Notes under the pieces: generated by a model | Told to the model about the DNA's origin: nothing | Seen by the model: the letters and a program-made list of their open reading frames with translations, nothing else | Databases searched by the model: none | NCBI RefSeq assembly: GCF_900155945.1 | Contig: NZ_FTMN01000011.1 | Span: 62,001-126,000, forward strand | Length of the DNA: 64,000 nucleotides | From: Marinobacterium stanieri | GTDB lineage: Bacteria; Pseudomonadota; Gammaproteobacteria; Pseudomonadales; Balneatricaceae | Direction: 5' to 3' | Made by a program: the position numbers and the translations under genes | Part shown: in pieces, positions 1-8,372 of the stretch | How positions within the stretch are numbered: the stretch's first letter is position 1 | Layout: every line of letters begins with the position of its first letter

Positions 1-608
1 CTTCGGGCAATCTTTGGCGCAAGCCGGGTTTACGCATCGGTTATATGCCACAGAAGCTGCATATCGATCATACACTTCCATTGTCAGTGGAACGTTTTCT
101 GCAAACACCGGTAAAAACCGATAAGCAGCTGATGATAAAGGCACTTGAGGATGTGGGAGCCGCCCACCTTATCAAACATTCCATCCACAATCTTTCGGGT
201 GGCGAGACCCAGCGGGTGCTGCTGGCCCGCGCACTGCTGCGCGACCCTCAGTTGCTGGTGTTGGATGAACCCGTACAGGGTGTGGACCTGAGCGGTCAGC
301 TTGAGCTGTACCAACTGATTGCCGATATTCGCAAACAGCGCCATTGCGGCGTGCTGATGATCTCCCATGATCTGCACCTGGTCATGGCGTCTACCGACCA
401 TGTCATCTGCCTGAATCGACATATCTGCTGCTCGGGCAATCCCGAACATGTCAGCAACGATCCGTCATTCATTGAGCTGTTTGGCCCCGCACAGGCCAGT
501 ACCCTGGCACTGTACAACCATCACCACAGCCACCAGCATGACGCCCATGGCGATATCATCGTCGACCACCCTCAACCCCATAATTGTGACGGACACCACT
601 GTGGCTGA
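1..608 (+). CDS. znuC: Zinc ABC transporter ATP-binding protein ZnuC (5' end outside window)
   Basis: ATPase subunit of the ZnuABC high-affinity zinc importer, acting at the cytoplasmic face of the inner membrane. The reading frame is open from base 3, so the N-terminus and Walker A lie to the left. Visible are the Q-loop region ([10 protein letters not shown]), the ABC signature LSGGE, Walker B (LLVLDEP), the D-loop and the H-loop histidine (ISHD). The last 30 or so residues are rich in His, Asp and Cys, as in several ZnuC proteins, and could bind zinc. The stop overlaps the start of znuB, implying translational coupling. Neighbour and sequence both favour zinc over manganese, but the solute-binding protein is not visible. 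Confidence 0.93.
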   Translation, partial: SGNLWRKPGLRIGYMPQKLHIDHTLPLSVERFLQTPVKTDKQLMIKALEDVGAAHLIKHSIHNLSGGETQRVLLARALLRDPQLLVLDEPVQGVDLSGQLELYQLIADIRKQRHCGVLMISHDLHLVMASTDHVICLNRHICCSGNPEHVSNDPSFIELFGPAQASTLALYNHHHSHQHDAHGDIIVDHPQPHNCDGHHCG

Positions 609-1398
609 GTTTCTGATTCTGGCTCTGGCCGGCGGCCTGGGTATTGCAGCACTGGCCGGTCCGCTGGGCGCCTTTGTCGTCTGGCGCCGCATGGCCTACT
701 TCGGCGATACCCTGGCACACTCGGCACTAATGGGTATCTCGCTGGGTTTTCTGTTCGATATAAACCTGAACCTGGCCGTCGTTTTTTGCTGTGTCCTGCT
801 ATCGGTATTGCTGGTCAGCCTGCAGCGCCAGCATCTGGTCGCGACGGACACCCTGCTGGGGATCATGGCACATAGTTCACTATCGCTGGGCCTGGTCGCC
901 GTTGCCTTGCTGGATAACGTGCGAATCGACCTGATGGAATACCTCTTTGGTGATCTGCTGGCCATCGCGCCTGCTGATCTCTACTGGATTTATGGGGGCG
1001 GAGCACTGGTACTGCTGTTGCTCTGGCGCCTGTGGAACCCCTTGCTCGCCATCACCATCAACGAGGAACTGGCCCAGGTCGAGGGCGTCCCGGTTGCCCG
1101 CACCCGGCTGGCCCTGATGCTGCTGATTGCCGTGGTGATCGCTGTTGCCATGAAGCTGGTGGGCATTCTGCTGATCACCTCGCTGTTGATCATCCCGGCG
1201 GCTGCAGCACGGCGTCTGTCCAACACACCGGAGCAGATGGCCATTTTCGCATCGGTGCTGGGCATGCTGGCAGTGCTGGGCGGTATCAGCGCCTCCTGGT
1301 TCTGGGATACGCCGGCCGGCCCCTCGGTCGTGGTGACCGCCCTGATTGAATTCCTGCTGCTCTACACACTGCCGATCCGGGGCCTGCAGGCACGATGA
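601..1398 (+). CDS. znuB: Zinc ABC transporter permease ZnuB
   Basis: Membrane permease of the zinc importer, ABC-3 family. The frame is open further upstream, but the GTG at 601 is chosen because the protein then begins [12 protein letters not shown] and runs straight into the family-typical [20 protein letters not shown], giving 265 residues, the usual size. This start overlaps the znuC stop by 8 bases. The rest is a succession of hydrophobic helices, with the conserved region around [11 protein letters not shown] and the later [12 protein letters not shown]. It pairs with ZnuC; the periplasmic binding protein ZnuA is not in the window. Confidence 0.93.
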   Translation: MAEFLILALAGGLGIAALAGPLGAFVVWRRMAYFGDTLAHSALMGISLGFLFDINLNLAVVFCCVLLSVLLVSLQRQHLVATDTLLGIMAHSSLSLGLVAVALLDNVRIDLMEYLFGDLLAIAPADLYWIYGGGALVLLLLWRLWNPLLAITINEELAQVEGVPVARTRLALMLLIAVVIAVAMKLVGILLITSLLIIPAAAARRLSNTPEQMAIFASVLGMLAVLGGISASWFWDTPAGPSVVVTALIEFLLLYTLPIRGLQAR

Positions 1399-2741
1399 TC
1401 CAACCCGAACACTGGCCCGACCGCGCCACCCACAGCCGGGTCTGGGCGCTGGCCTGGCCGATGATGCTGTCCAACATCACCGTACCCGTGCTGGGGCTGG
1501 TAGATACCGCCGTGATTGGCCACCTGCCCGAGCCTCACCACCTGGGTGCCGTGGCGGTGGGCAGCATGATTTTCTCGATCCTCTACTGGGCCTTCGGGTT
1601 TCTGCGCATGGGCACCACCGGCATGGTGGCCCAGGCCTGCGGTCGCAATGATGGTGCCGCCATTCGCACACTCCTGGGCCAATCACTGGTACTGGGTGCA
1701 GTCATCGGTCTGGTGATCCTGCTGCTGCGCACTCCGCTGACTGAGCTGGCGTTGCAGCTGATGGACCCGGCGTCGGATGTCCTCGCCTCCGCCACTGAAT
1801 ATACCGCCATCCGCGCACTGGGTGCGCCCGCCGTACTCTGCAATTTTGCCCTGCTGGGCTGGTTTGTCGGCAACCAGAACACCCGCATTGCGCTGATATT
1901 GCTGACCAGTACCAACCTGCTGAACATGCTGCTGGATCTGCTGTTCGTGTTTGGCCTGGGAATGGCCGCCGACGGGGTTGCTCTGGCGACTGTCTGTGCC
2001 GAGTATTTCAGTCTGCTGTTGGGCCTCTGGTTCTGCCGCCGCATGCTGGCACGACTGCCCGGCGAATGGATCTGGCAGCGCCTGCGCCGGCTCAGTGATT
2101 ACCGTGAACTGATCAGCGTGAATCGCTACCTGTTCGTGCGTACTCTGCTGCTGTTGATGACGCTGGCCTTCTTTACCGCCCAGGGCGCACAACAGGGCAC
2201 TACGATCCTGTCGGCCAATGCCGTGCTGCTCAACTTCATGCTGCTAATCTCCAATGCTCTGGATGGCTTTGCCCATGCCACCGAAGCATTGACCGGCCGG
2301 GCACTGGGCCAGCGCCAGCGACGGCCGTTCTACCAGGTACTGGTATGTACTACGCTCTGGTCTGCGGTCAGTGCGGTACTGCTGACGCTGGTGTTCTGGC
2401 TTGGAGGCCAGCCGATCATCCACCTGCTCACCGATATTCCCGACGTGCGTGAAGCCGCGGTACGCTATCTGCCCTGGATCATTCTGCTGCCACTGGTCAG
2501 CACCTGGGGCTTCCTGCTGGATGGCATCTTCATCGGCACCACCCGCGTCAAGGCGATGCAGGATACGATGCTGGTCTCGGTGCTGCTGGTATTCGCACCT
2601 GTCTGGTGGCTCACACAGTCGATGGGCAATCAGGGGCTCTGGCTTTCCTTCCTGTGTCTGTTTGCCGCACGCGGCATCACCGGCGCCTGGGTGTTCTGGC
2701 GCCTGAACCGGCGCGATGCATGGTTTGAGCAGCGCACCTGA
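1395..2741 (+). CDS. MATE family efflux transporter, DinF type
   Basis: A 448-residue inner-membrane protein of the MATE family, drug/cation antiporters with about 12 membrane helices. The N-terminal segment (WPMMLSNITVPVLGLVDTAV, then IGHL) is characteristic of the DinF branch rather than NorM. The ATG overlaps the znuB TGA (ATGA), so the gene is translated as part of the znuCB transcript. In E. coli dinF follows lexA; coupling to a zinc importer is a different context and gives no direct clue to substrate. Assignment to the family is firm; the transported compound is unknown. Confidence 0.88.
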   Translation: MIQPEHWPDRATHSRVWALAWPMMLSNITVPVLGLVDTAVIGHLPEPHHLGAVAVGSMIFSILYWAFGFLRMGTTGMVAQACGRNDGAAIRTLLGQSLVLGAVIGLVILLLRTPLTELALQLMDPASDVLASATEYTAIRALGAPAVLCNFALLGWFVGNQNTRIALILLTSTNLLNMLLDLLFVFGLGMAADGVALATVCAEYFSLLLGLWFCRRMLARLPGEWIWQRLRRLSDYRELISVNRYLFVRTLLLLMTLAFFTAQGAQQGTTILSANAVLLNFMLLISNALDGFAHATEALTGRALGQRQRRPFYQVLVCTTLWSAVSAVLLTLVFWLGGQPIIHLLTDIPDVREAAVRYLPWIILLPLVSTWGFLLDGIFIGTTRVKAMQDTMLVSVLLVFAPVWWLTQSMGNQGLWLSFLCLFAARGITGAWVFWRLNRRDAWFEQRT

Positions 2742-2801
2742 GGTGGCAAAAAACCGCAGGGGCAGCCACACTCTCCCTTGAACCGGGAAGGAGATAGCCT
2801 G

Positions 2802-3902
2802 ATGCACCTGAGACTGACATCCTTACTTGCTCTTGCCCTGGCCAGCACGGTACAGGCGCTGCCGCTGGAGCAGCTGCAGCTGCAGCTGCCTCCCGGCTAC
2901 CGCATCCAGGTCGCGGCAGAAGTGCCCAACGCCCGCCAGATGGCACTCAGCCCCAAGGGCGTACTGTATGTCGGCACACGCAGGGACGGCCGGGTATTCG
3001 CTCTGCAGGATCTGGATGGCGACCAGCACTACGAAACCCGCCATACCCTGATGTCGAATCGCCGCCTGCCCAACGGCGTCAGCTGGTCCGACGGCGACCT
3101 CTACGTCGCTGAACTGACACAACTGGTGCGCCTGCCTGACATCGGTTCACGCCTGAGTAACCCGCCAGCACCTGAGTCCATACTCACCGGGCTGCCGGAT
3201 ATCACCCACCACGGCTGGAAATATCTTAAGCAGGCACCCGATGGCGCCTTCTTCTTTACCCTGGGCGCGCCCTGTAATGTGTGTCTGGAATCGGACCCTC
3301 GCTTTGCCAGCATCATGCGCTTTGACCCTGCCACAGGAGATGCTTCGCCCTGGGCGCACGGCGTGCGCAATTCCGTCGGTTTTACCTGGCACCCCAATGA
3401 CGGTAGCCTCTGGTTTACCGATAACGGACGCGACCATCTGGGCGATAACCAACCGGATGATGAGTTGAACCGGGCCGGACAGGAGGGACTGCATTTCGGC
3501 TTCCCGTTCCGGCATGCCAGGGAGGTGGTGGACCCGGACTTTGGCGAGGGAGCCAACGCGGTTAACAGTCAGGCCCCGGCTGCCTTGCTCGGCGCCCATG
3601 TCGCCGCTCTGGGCATCAGCTTCTACACCGCCGACCAGTTTCCGGACACGCCTGAAACCACCCTGTTCATGGCACAGCATGGCTCCTGGAACCGTTCCAG
3701 CAAGGTCGGCTACCGTGTCATGCGTGTTGAGACAGAAGGCAAGCAGGTCAGGTCGGTTGAGCCCTTTATTACCGGTTGGCTGCAGGGCGAACAGGCCTGG
3801 GGACGGCCAGTGGATGTATTGGTAGAGCCGGATGGTGATCTGCTGATTTCCGATGACCGGGCCGATGTGATTTATCGGGTCTGGTACCAGCCGGATAGCT
3901 GA
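2802..3902 (+). CDS. Secreted sorbosone dehydrogenase-like beta-propeller protein
   Basis: A 366-residue exported protein of the PQQ-dependent sugar dehydrogenase/L-sorbosone dehydrogenase family. The start at 2802 is chosen over the TTG at 2778 because an AAGGAG site sits at 2788-2793 and it leaves a clean signal peptide (MHLRLTSLLALALASTVQA). Family motifs include PNARQMALSPKG, RNSVGFTWHPN, the FTDNGRDHLGDNQPDDELN segment, AQHGSWNRS and the C-terminal GRPVDVLVEPDGDLLISDD. Such proteins are periplasmic six-bladed propellers that use PQQ in characterised members; no PQQ biosynthesis genes are visible here. It may share the znuCB-MATE transcript (60-bp gap). Confidence 0.82.
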   Translation: MHLRLTSLLALALASTVQALPLEQLQLQLPPGYRIQVAAEVPNARQMALSPKGVLYVGTRRDGRVFALQDLDGDQHYETRHTLMSNRRLPNGVSWSDGDLYVAELTQLVRLPDIGSRLSNPPAPESILTGLPDITHHGWKYLKQAPDGAFFFTLGAPCNVCLESDPRFASIMRFDPATGDASPWAHGVRNSVGFTWHPNDGSLWFTDNGRDHLGDNQPDDELNRAGQEGLHFGFPFRHAREVVDPDFGEGANAVNSQAPAALLGAHVAALGISFYTADQFPDTPETTLFMAQHGSWNRSSKVGYRVMRVETEGKQVRSVEPFITGWLQGEQAWGRPVDVLVEPDGDLLISDDRADVIYRVWYQPDS

Positions 3903-3911
3903 AAAGGCGAC

Positions 3912-3955
3912 AACAGCCAAGGGCATCCGGTGCTGACCGAATGCCCTTGGCTGTT
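3912..3955. terminator. Bidirectional hairpin between convergent genes
   Basis: A perfect 15-bp inverted repeat (AACAGCCAAGGGCAT / ATGCCCTTGGCTGTT) with a 14-base loop lies between the convergent dehydrogenase and yheV genes. There is no long T tract, so it may be an imperfect terminator or a transcript-end stabiliser. Confidence 0.65.
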
Positions 3956-3968
3956 CTATAAAGCCGGC

Positions 3969-4244
3969 TCAGTGGTCCCGGCGCAAGGTGCCTGGATCCA
4001 TGATGCGAATAGGCTGGGGATTGTCATCGGCAACGGCCGCCGGCGCCTTATCAGAACGGTCACCGCTGACCCGGGTCTCAATCTGTTCCGGGTCCGGGCG
4101 GCCATCCAGGCGCAGGGAGTCGGAAAAACCGCACTTCACGCACTCGCGGTGCTCGCGCTCCTCATCCCGGTACATGCGTACCGTATCCATCTCCCCGCAA
4201 CGCGGGCATACCGCCCCGGCAATAAAGCGTTTCTGTACACTCAT
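3969..4244 (-). CDS. yheV: YheV family putative zinc-ribbon protein
   Basis: A 91-residue protein with two cysteine pairs, C13-x2-C16 and C35-x2-C38, spaced as a small zinc ribbon. The first half (SVQKRFIAGAVCPRC, then ECVKCGFSDSLR) matches the YheV/DUF2387 family; the second half is polar and probably disordered. No biochemical function is established for the family. It follows prlC by 11 bp on the same strand, an arrangement common in Pseudomonas relatives, so the two are probably co-transcribed. Confidence 0.85.
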   Translation of the reverse strand: MSVQKRFIAGAVCPRCGEMDTVRMYRDEEREHRECVKCGFSDSLRLDGRPDPEQIETRVSGDRSDKAPAAVADDNPQPIRIMDPGTLRRDH

Positions 4245-4255
4245 GTCGGTTCCTC

Positions 4256-6286
4256 TCAGCGAATACCGGAGTGACGCAGCAGGGCGTCCACACTGGGCTC
4301 ACGGCCACGGAAGGCAACGAACAGATCCATGGGATCACCGGAGCCACCCTGTTCCAGAATTTCCTGACGGAACGCCAGGCCCGTATCCGTATTAAAGATG
4401 CCTTCCTCCTCGAAGCGGGAGAATGCATCTGCAGACAGGACTTCGGCCCACTTGTAGCTGTAATAGCCTGCCGCATAACCACCGGCGAAGATATGGCTGA
4501 AGCCATGCTGGAAACGGTTTTCAGAAGGCGGACGAATCACCGCCACCTGGTCACGCACACGATCCAGTACCGCCTGAATTTCAGTTTCACCCGGCTGATA
4601 TTCATGGTGCAGACAGAAATCAAACAACGAGAATTCCAGCTGACGCATCATCATCATACCGGACTGGAAGTGCTTGGCTGCCAGCATCTTGTCGAGCAAC
4701 GCCTGCGGCAGCGGCTCGCCTGATTCGTGGTGACCGGAGATCAGCGCCAGCGCTTCCGGCTCCCAGCACCAGTTTTCCATGAACTGGCTGGGCAGCTCCA
4801 CCGCATCCCAGGCTACGCCGTTAATACCGCTGATATCCGCTTCTTCCATCTGCGTCAGCATATGGTGCAAACCGTGGCCGAACTCATGGAACAGCGTGGT
4901 CACTTCGTCATGGGTCAGCAGGGCCGGCTGGCCTGACAGCGGCGGGGTGAAGTTACACACCAGGTAGGCCACCGGCAGCTGCAGATCGGCATCGTTCAGG
5001 CGACGGCGCACACGGCAGTCATCCATCCAGGCACCGCCACGCTTGCCACTGCGGGCGAAGGGGTCCAGGTAACAGTAGGCCAGAGGTTCGCCGTTGCGCT
5101 TGAGCGCAAACAAACGGGCATCACTGTGCCAGCTGTCGAAATCCTGCTGCTCCTCGACCTCGATATCAAACAGACGGCCGGCAATGGTGAACATGCCGTC
5201 CAGCACTTTGGGCAACGGGAAGTAGGGGCGCAGTTCCTGCTGGGAGATTTCGTAGCGCGCCTGCTTCAGCTTCTCGCCGTAGTAGGTCACATCCCAGGCG
5301 TTCAGGGTGTCGATACCATCCTGTTCACGGGCAAAGGCCTGCAGTTCGGCCAGTTCCTGCTCCGCAACCGGTCGGGTTTCGGTGGCCAGGTCTTCCAGGA
5401 AGCTCACCACCTGCTGCGGTGACTGCGCCATCTTGGTCGCCAGCGAGTAATCGGCATAGGTATCAAAGCCCAGCAACTTGGCCATCTCGTGGCGCAGATC
5501 CAGAATTTCGGTCATTACCGCAGAGTTGTCCCACTCACCGGCCTTGGGCCCCTGATCAGAGGCGCGGGTGCTGAACGCACGGTAAAGTTCTTCCCGCAGG
5601 CTGCGGTTATCGGCAAAGGCCATCACGGCATAGTAGGCGGGGAAGTCCAGAGTGATCACCCAGCCATCCACGTCTTTGGCCCGGGCGGCTTCTTTCGCGG
5701 CGGCAATGGCATGCTCGGGCAGGCCAGACAGTTCCGCTTCATCGCTGATCTCTTTCCACCAGCCCTGGGTCGCATCCAGAACATTTTCGGCGAACTTGGT
5801 GGTCAGCTCGGACAGGCGCTGCTGCAGCTCGGCATAACGCTTCTGCTGCGCTTCCGGCAGGGCAATGCCGGACAGACGGAAATCGCGCAGGGCGTTATCC
5901 ACCACCTTGCGGCGTGCCGGGCTCAGCTGCTGGTAGGCATCGCTGCCCGCGAGGGATTCAAAGGCCTTGAACAGGCCCTGATGCTGACCCAGTTCGGTCC
6001 AGTATTCAGACAGCTTGGGCAGGCAGGCGTTATAGGCTTCGCGCCATTCATCGGAGTTCATCACCCCGTTCAGGTGCGATACCGGTGACCAGGCCTGCGC
6101 CAGCTCGTCATTGAGCTGCTCAAGCTCGGCCACCAATGCCCAACCACTGACCGCTTCATCGGCAGTCAGCTCGGCAATACGGCTGCGGTTCCGCGCCAGC
6201 AATTCGTCAACGGCAGGTTCGGCATGTTCCGGCAGAATACGGCTGAACGGCGGCAGCAGATGGCGTTCGAGCAGGGGGTTGGACAT
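4256..6286 (-). CDS. prlC: Oligopeptidase A (M3 metallopeptidase)
   Basis: Cytoplasmic zinc metallopeptidase that degrades short peptides, including cleaved signal peptides. At 676 residues it has the family's usual length. The zinc site is intact: H467-E-F-G-H471 with the following GLHHML, and a downstream glutamate-containing segment (INGVAWDAVELPSQF). The N-terminal helical half (SNPLLERHLLPPF) matches OpdA/PrlC. It is divergent from the carbonic anhydrase gene, with about 100 bp between them for both promoters, and is followed by yheV. Confidence 0.96.
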   Translation of the reverse strand: MSNPLLERHLLPPFSRILPEHAEPAVDELLARNRSRIAELTADEAVSGWALVAELEQLNDELAQAWSPVSHLNGVMNSDEWREAYNACLPKLSEYWTELGQHQGLFKAFESLAGSDAYQQLSPARRKVVDNALRDFRLSGIALPEAQQKRYAELQQRLSELTTKFAENVLDATQGWWKEISDEAELSGLPEHAIAAAKEAARAKDVDGWVITLDFPAYYAVMAFADNRSLREELYRAFSTRASDQGPKAGEWDNSAVMTEILDLRHEMAKLLGFDTYADYSLATKMAQSPQQVVSFLEDLATETRPVAEQELAELQAFAREQDGIDTLNAWDVTYYGEKLKQARYEISQQELRPYFPLPKVLDGMFTIAGRLFDIEVEEQQDFDSWHSDARLFALKRNGEPLAYCYLDPFARSGKRGGAWMDDCRVRRRLNDADLQLPVAYLVCNFTPPLSGQPALLTHDEVTTLFHEFGHGLHHMLTQMEEADISGINGVAWDAVELPSQFMENWCWEPEALALISGHHESGEPLPQALLDKMLAAKHFQSGMMMMRQLEFSLFDFCLHHEYQPGETEIQAVLDRVRDQVAVIRPPSENRFQHGFSHIFAGGYAAGYYSYKWAEVLSADAFSRFEEEGIFNTDTGLAFRQEILEQGGSGDPMDLFVAFRGREPSVDALLRHSGIR

Positions 6287-6386
6287 CAGACTCTCTCCAA
6301 TATGGATCGGCTTTCAGGGTGTATACGTCAATTACTATACAATGGGGCTCAGGTAAGTCGATTTCAATCAGCATCAGGAGAGCCTC

Positions 6387-6926
6387 ATGAACGTACGACC
6401 CTACCAGGGGATGACCCCGCAACTGGCTGACAATGTGTTTGTGGACCCCAGCGCTGTGGTTCTGGGGGATGTAGAGATCGGCGAGCACAGTTCCGTCTGG
6501 CCCATGACCGTGATTCGGGGTGACATGCATCGCATCCGTATCGGTCGCTACTCCAGCATCCAGGACGGTTCGGTGCTGCACATTACCCATGCAGGCCCCT
6601 ATAACCCGGACGGCTTCCCGCTGATTCTGGGGGATCATGTCACCGTCGGCCATCAAGCCATGTTGCACGGTTGTACCCTGGGCAGTCGTATTCTCGTCGG
6701 TATGGGCGCCATGATCATGGATGGTGCCGTGGTTGAAGACGAAGTGATCATCGGCGCAGGTAGCCTGGTTCCGCCCGGCAAAACACTGAAAAGCGGCTAT
6801 CTCTATGTAGGACGCCCGGCCAAGCCCCAGCGTGAACTGACGCAGAAAGAGAAGGAATTCTTCACCTACACCGCTGAAAATTACGCCCGCCTGGCAGCCA
6901 AGCATCAGGCAGAAGACTGGGCCTGA
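6387..6926 (+). CDS. Gamma-class carbonic anhydrase family protein (YrdA-like)
   Basis: A 179-residue left-handed beta-helix protein built from hexapeptide repeats (for example VVLGDVEIGEHSSVWP). The three expected metal-ligand histidines are present, in VLHITHAG, VTVGHQA and MLHGC. Gamma-CA homologues such as YrdA, CaiE and PaaY occur as trimers; many lack strong measured carbonic anhydrase activity, so catalysis is inferred. A CAGGAG ribosome site precedes the ATG. It is transcribed alone, with its own terminator immediately after. Confidence 0.88.
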   Translation: MNVRPYQGMTPQLADNVFVDPSAVVLGDVEIGEHSSVWPMTVIRGDMHRIRIGRYSSIQDGSVLHITHAGPYNPDGFPLILGDHVTVGHQAMLHGCTLGSRILVGMGAMIMDGAVVEDEVIIGAGSLVPPGKTLKSGYLYVGRPAKPQRELTQKEKEFFTYTAENYARLAAKHQAEDWA

Positions 6927-6944
6927 TTAAAGAATAAGACACTG

Positions 6945-6969
6945 ACCGGCCCCAGGGCCGGTTTTTTTG
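6945..6969 (+). terminator. Rho-independent terminator after the gamma-CA gene
   Basis: G/C-rich hairpin (ACCGGCCC / GGGCCGGT) followed by seven or eight T residues, 18 bp after the stop codon. It separates the gene from the iron-regulated operon. Confidence 0.88.
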
Positions 6970-6983
6970 ACCTCAAGCAAATA

Positions 6984-7008
6984 ATACTATTGATAACGAT
7001 TTGCATTT
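6984..7008 (+). promoter_or_regulatory. Fur-box-like operator upstream of the imelysin operon
   Basis: TGATAACGATTTGCA at 6991-7005 fits the 7-1-7 Fur recognition pattern TGATAAT-N-ATTATCA at about 11 of 14 positions, within an A/T-rich leader about 45 bp before the imelysin start. The second site at 13136, a closer match in the same cluster, supports iron regulation. The call rests on motif similarity only. Confidence 0.6.
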
Positions 7009-7050
7009 AGTTTATTGTGATTTGATAAATTCAGATCTAAGGAAGCAGTC

Positions 7051-8364
7051 ATGTCACTTAAACGCCTTCTGCTGCCGGCCGCTATCGCAGCTGCCGTCAT
7101 GTCCCCGCTTACACCGGTTGCCATCAGCCAGGCCAGTGCCGCCACGGCGACCGTCGAAGCACAAGCCAACAGCGTAAACACCCACTACGCCGACATTGCC
7201 GAAGCCGTTTTTGCCGACTCCCTGAGCGCTGCCAAACAACTGCAGCAGGCCATCAACACGCTGCTCGATGATCCCACTGACGCCAACCTTGCTGCGGCCC
7301 GTGAAGCCTGGGTCGCCGCGCGTGTGCCTTATCAGCAGTCCGAGGTTTACCGTTTCGGCAATGCCATCGTGGATGACTGGGAAGGCAAGGTAAACGCCTG
7401 GCCGCTGGACGAAGGCCTGATCGATTACGTCGATACCACTCATTACGGTACCGAATCCGACTTCAACGGCTGGTACAGCGCCAACATTATCGCCAACCCC
7501 GAGCTCAACATCGGTGGCAAGTCTGTTGATGCCTCCACCATCGACAAGGCGCTGCTAGCCGAAACCCTGCACGAGATCGACGGCGTCGAGGCTAACGTGG
7601 CTACCGGTTACCACGCCATTGAATTCCTGCTCTGGGGCCAGGATCTGAACGGTACCAACAAGGGTGCCGGCAACCGTCCTGCCAGCGATTTTGATGCCGA
7701 CAACTGCAGCAACGGCAACTGCGAACGCCGTCGCGACTACCTGAAAGCCGCCACCGAGCTGCTGATCGATGATCTGACCGAGATGGCCGATGCCTGGAAA
7801 ACCGGTGGCGAAGCACGCCAGCAATTGATGGCAAAAGGCGAGCTGGGTGGTCTGGCCACCATCACCACCGGTATGGGCAGCCTGTCCTACGGTGAGCTGG
7901 CCGGTGAGCGCACCAAGCTGGGTCTGATGCTGCATGACCCGGAAGAAGAGCATGACTGCTTCTCCGACAATACCCACTGGTCGCACTACTATGACGCCCT
8001 GGGTATCCGTAACGCTTACCTGGGTGAATACAGCCGTATTGATGGCAGCCAGGTAACAGGGCCGTCCCTGTCCGATCTGGCCAAGGCTGCTGACCCGGCA
8101 TTGGACCAGAAGATGCGTGACCACCTGAATGCGACTCAGGCCGCCGCTCAGGCGATGGTCGATGCTGCCAAGCAGGGTGAAACCTTTGATGTACTCATTG
8201 CCGCCGGTAACACCGAAGGCAATGCCAAGGTACAGGCATTTGTTGATGCCCTGACCGAGCAAACACAGGTCCTCGAAGAGGTGATGGCAACACTGGGTAT
8301 TTCCGATGTGGAACTGGAAGGTTCCGACAGTCTGGATAATCCCTCAGCTGTTCTTGGCGGCTGA
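7051..8364 (+). CDS. Imelysin family periplasmic protein (IrpA/IcmP type)
   Basis: A 437-residue exported protein with a signal peptide of about 30 residues (cleavage probably near ISQASAA). It carries the imelysin/M75 signature GxHxxE as G186-Y-H188-A-I-E191, followed by FLLWGQD. Known members are IrpA of cyanobacteria and IcmP of Pseudomonas; they are iron-regulated and appear to bind or deliver iron rather than act as clear peptidases. An insertion after the motif contains two Cys in a CSNGNCERRR segment. The start is supported by an AAGGA site. It is the first gene of a tightly packed operon behind a Fur-like box. Confidence 0.9.
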   Translation: MSLKRLLLPAAIAAAVMSPLTPVAISQASAATATVEAQANSVNTHYADIAEAVFADSLSAAKQLQQAINTLLDDPTDANLAAAREAWVAARVPYQQSEVYRFGNAIVDDWEGKVNAWPLDEGLIDYVDTTHYGTESDFNGWYSANIIANPELNIGGKSVDASTIDKALLAETLHEIDGVEANVATGYHAIEFLLWGQDLNGTNKGAGNRPASDFDADNCSNGNCERRRDYLKAATELLIDDLTEMADAWKTGGEARQQLMAKGELGGLATITTGMGSLSYGELAGERTKLGLMLHDPEEEHDCFSDNTHWSHYYDALGIRNAYLGEYSRIDGSQVTGPSLSDLAKAADPALDQKMRDHLNATQAAAQAMVDAAKQGETFDVLIAAGNTEGNAKVQAFVDALTEQTQVLEEVMATLGISDVELEGSDSLDNPSAVLGG

Positions 8365-8372
8365 ATGACTCG

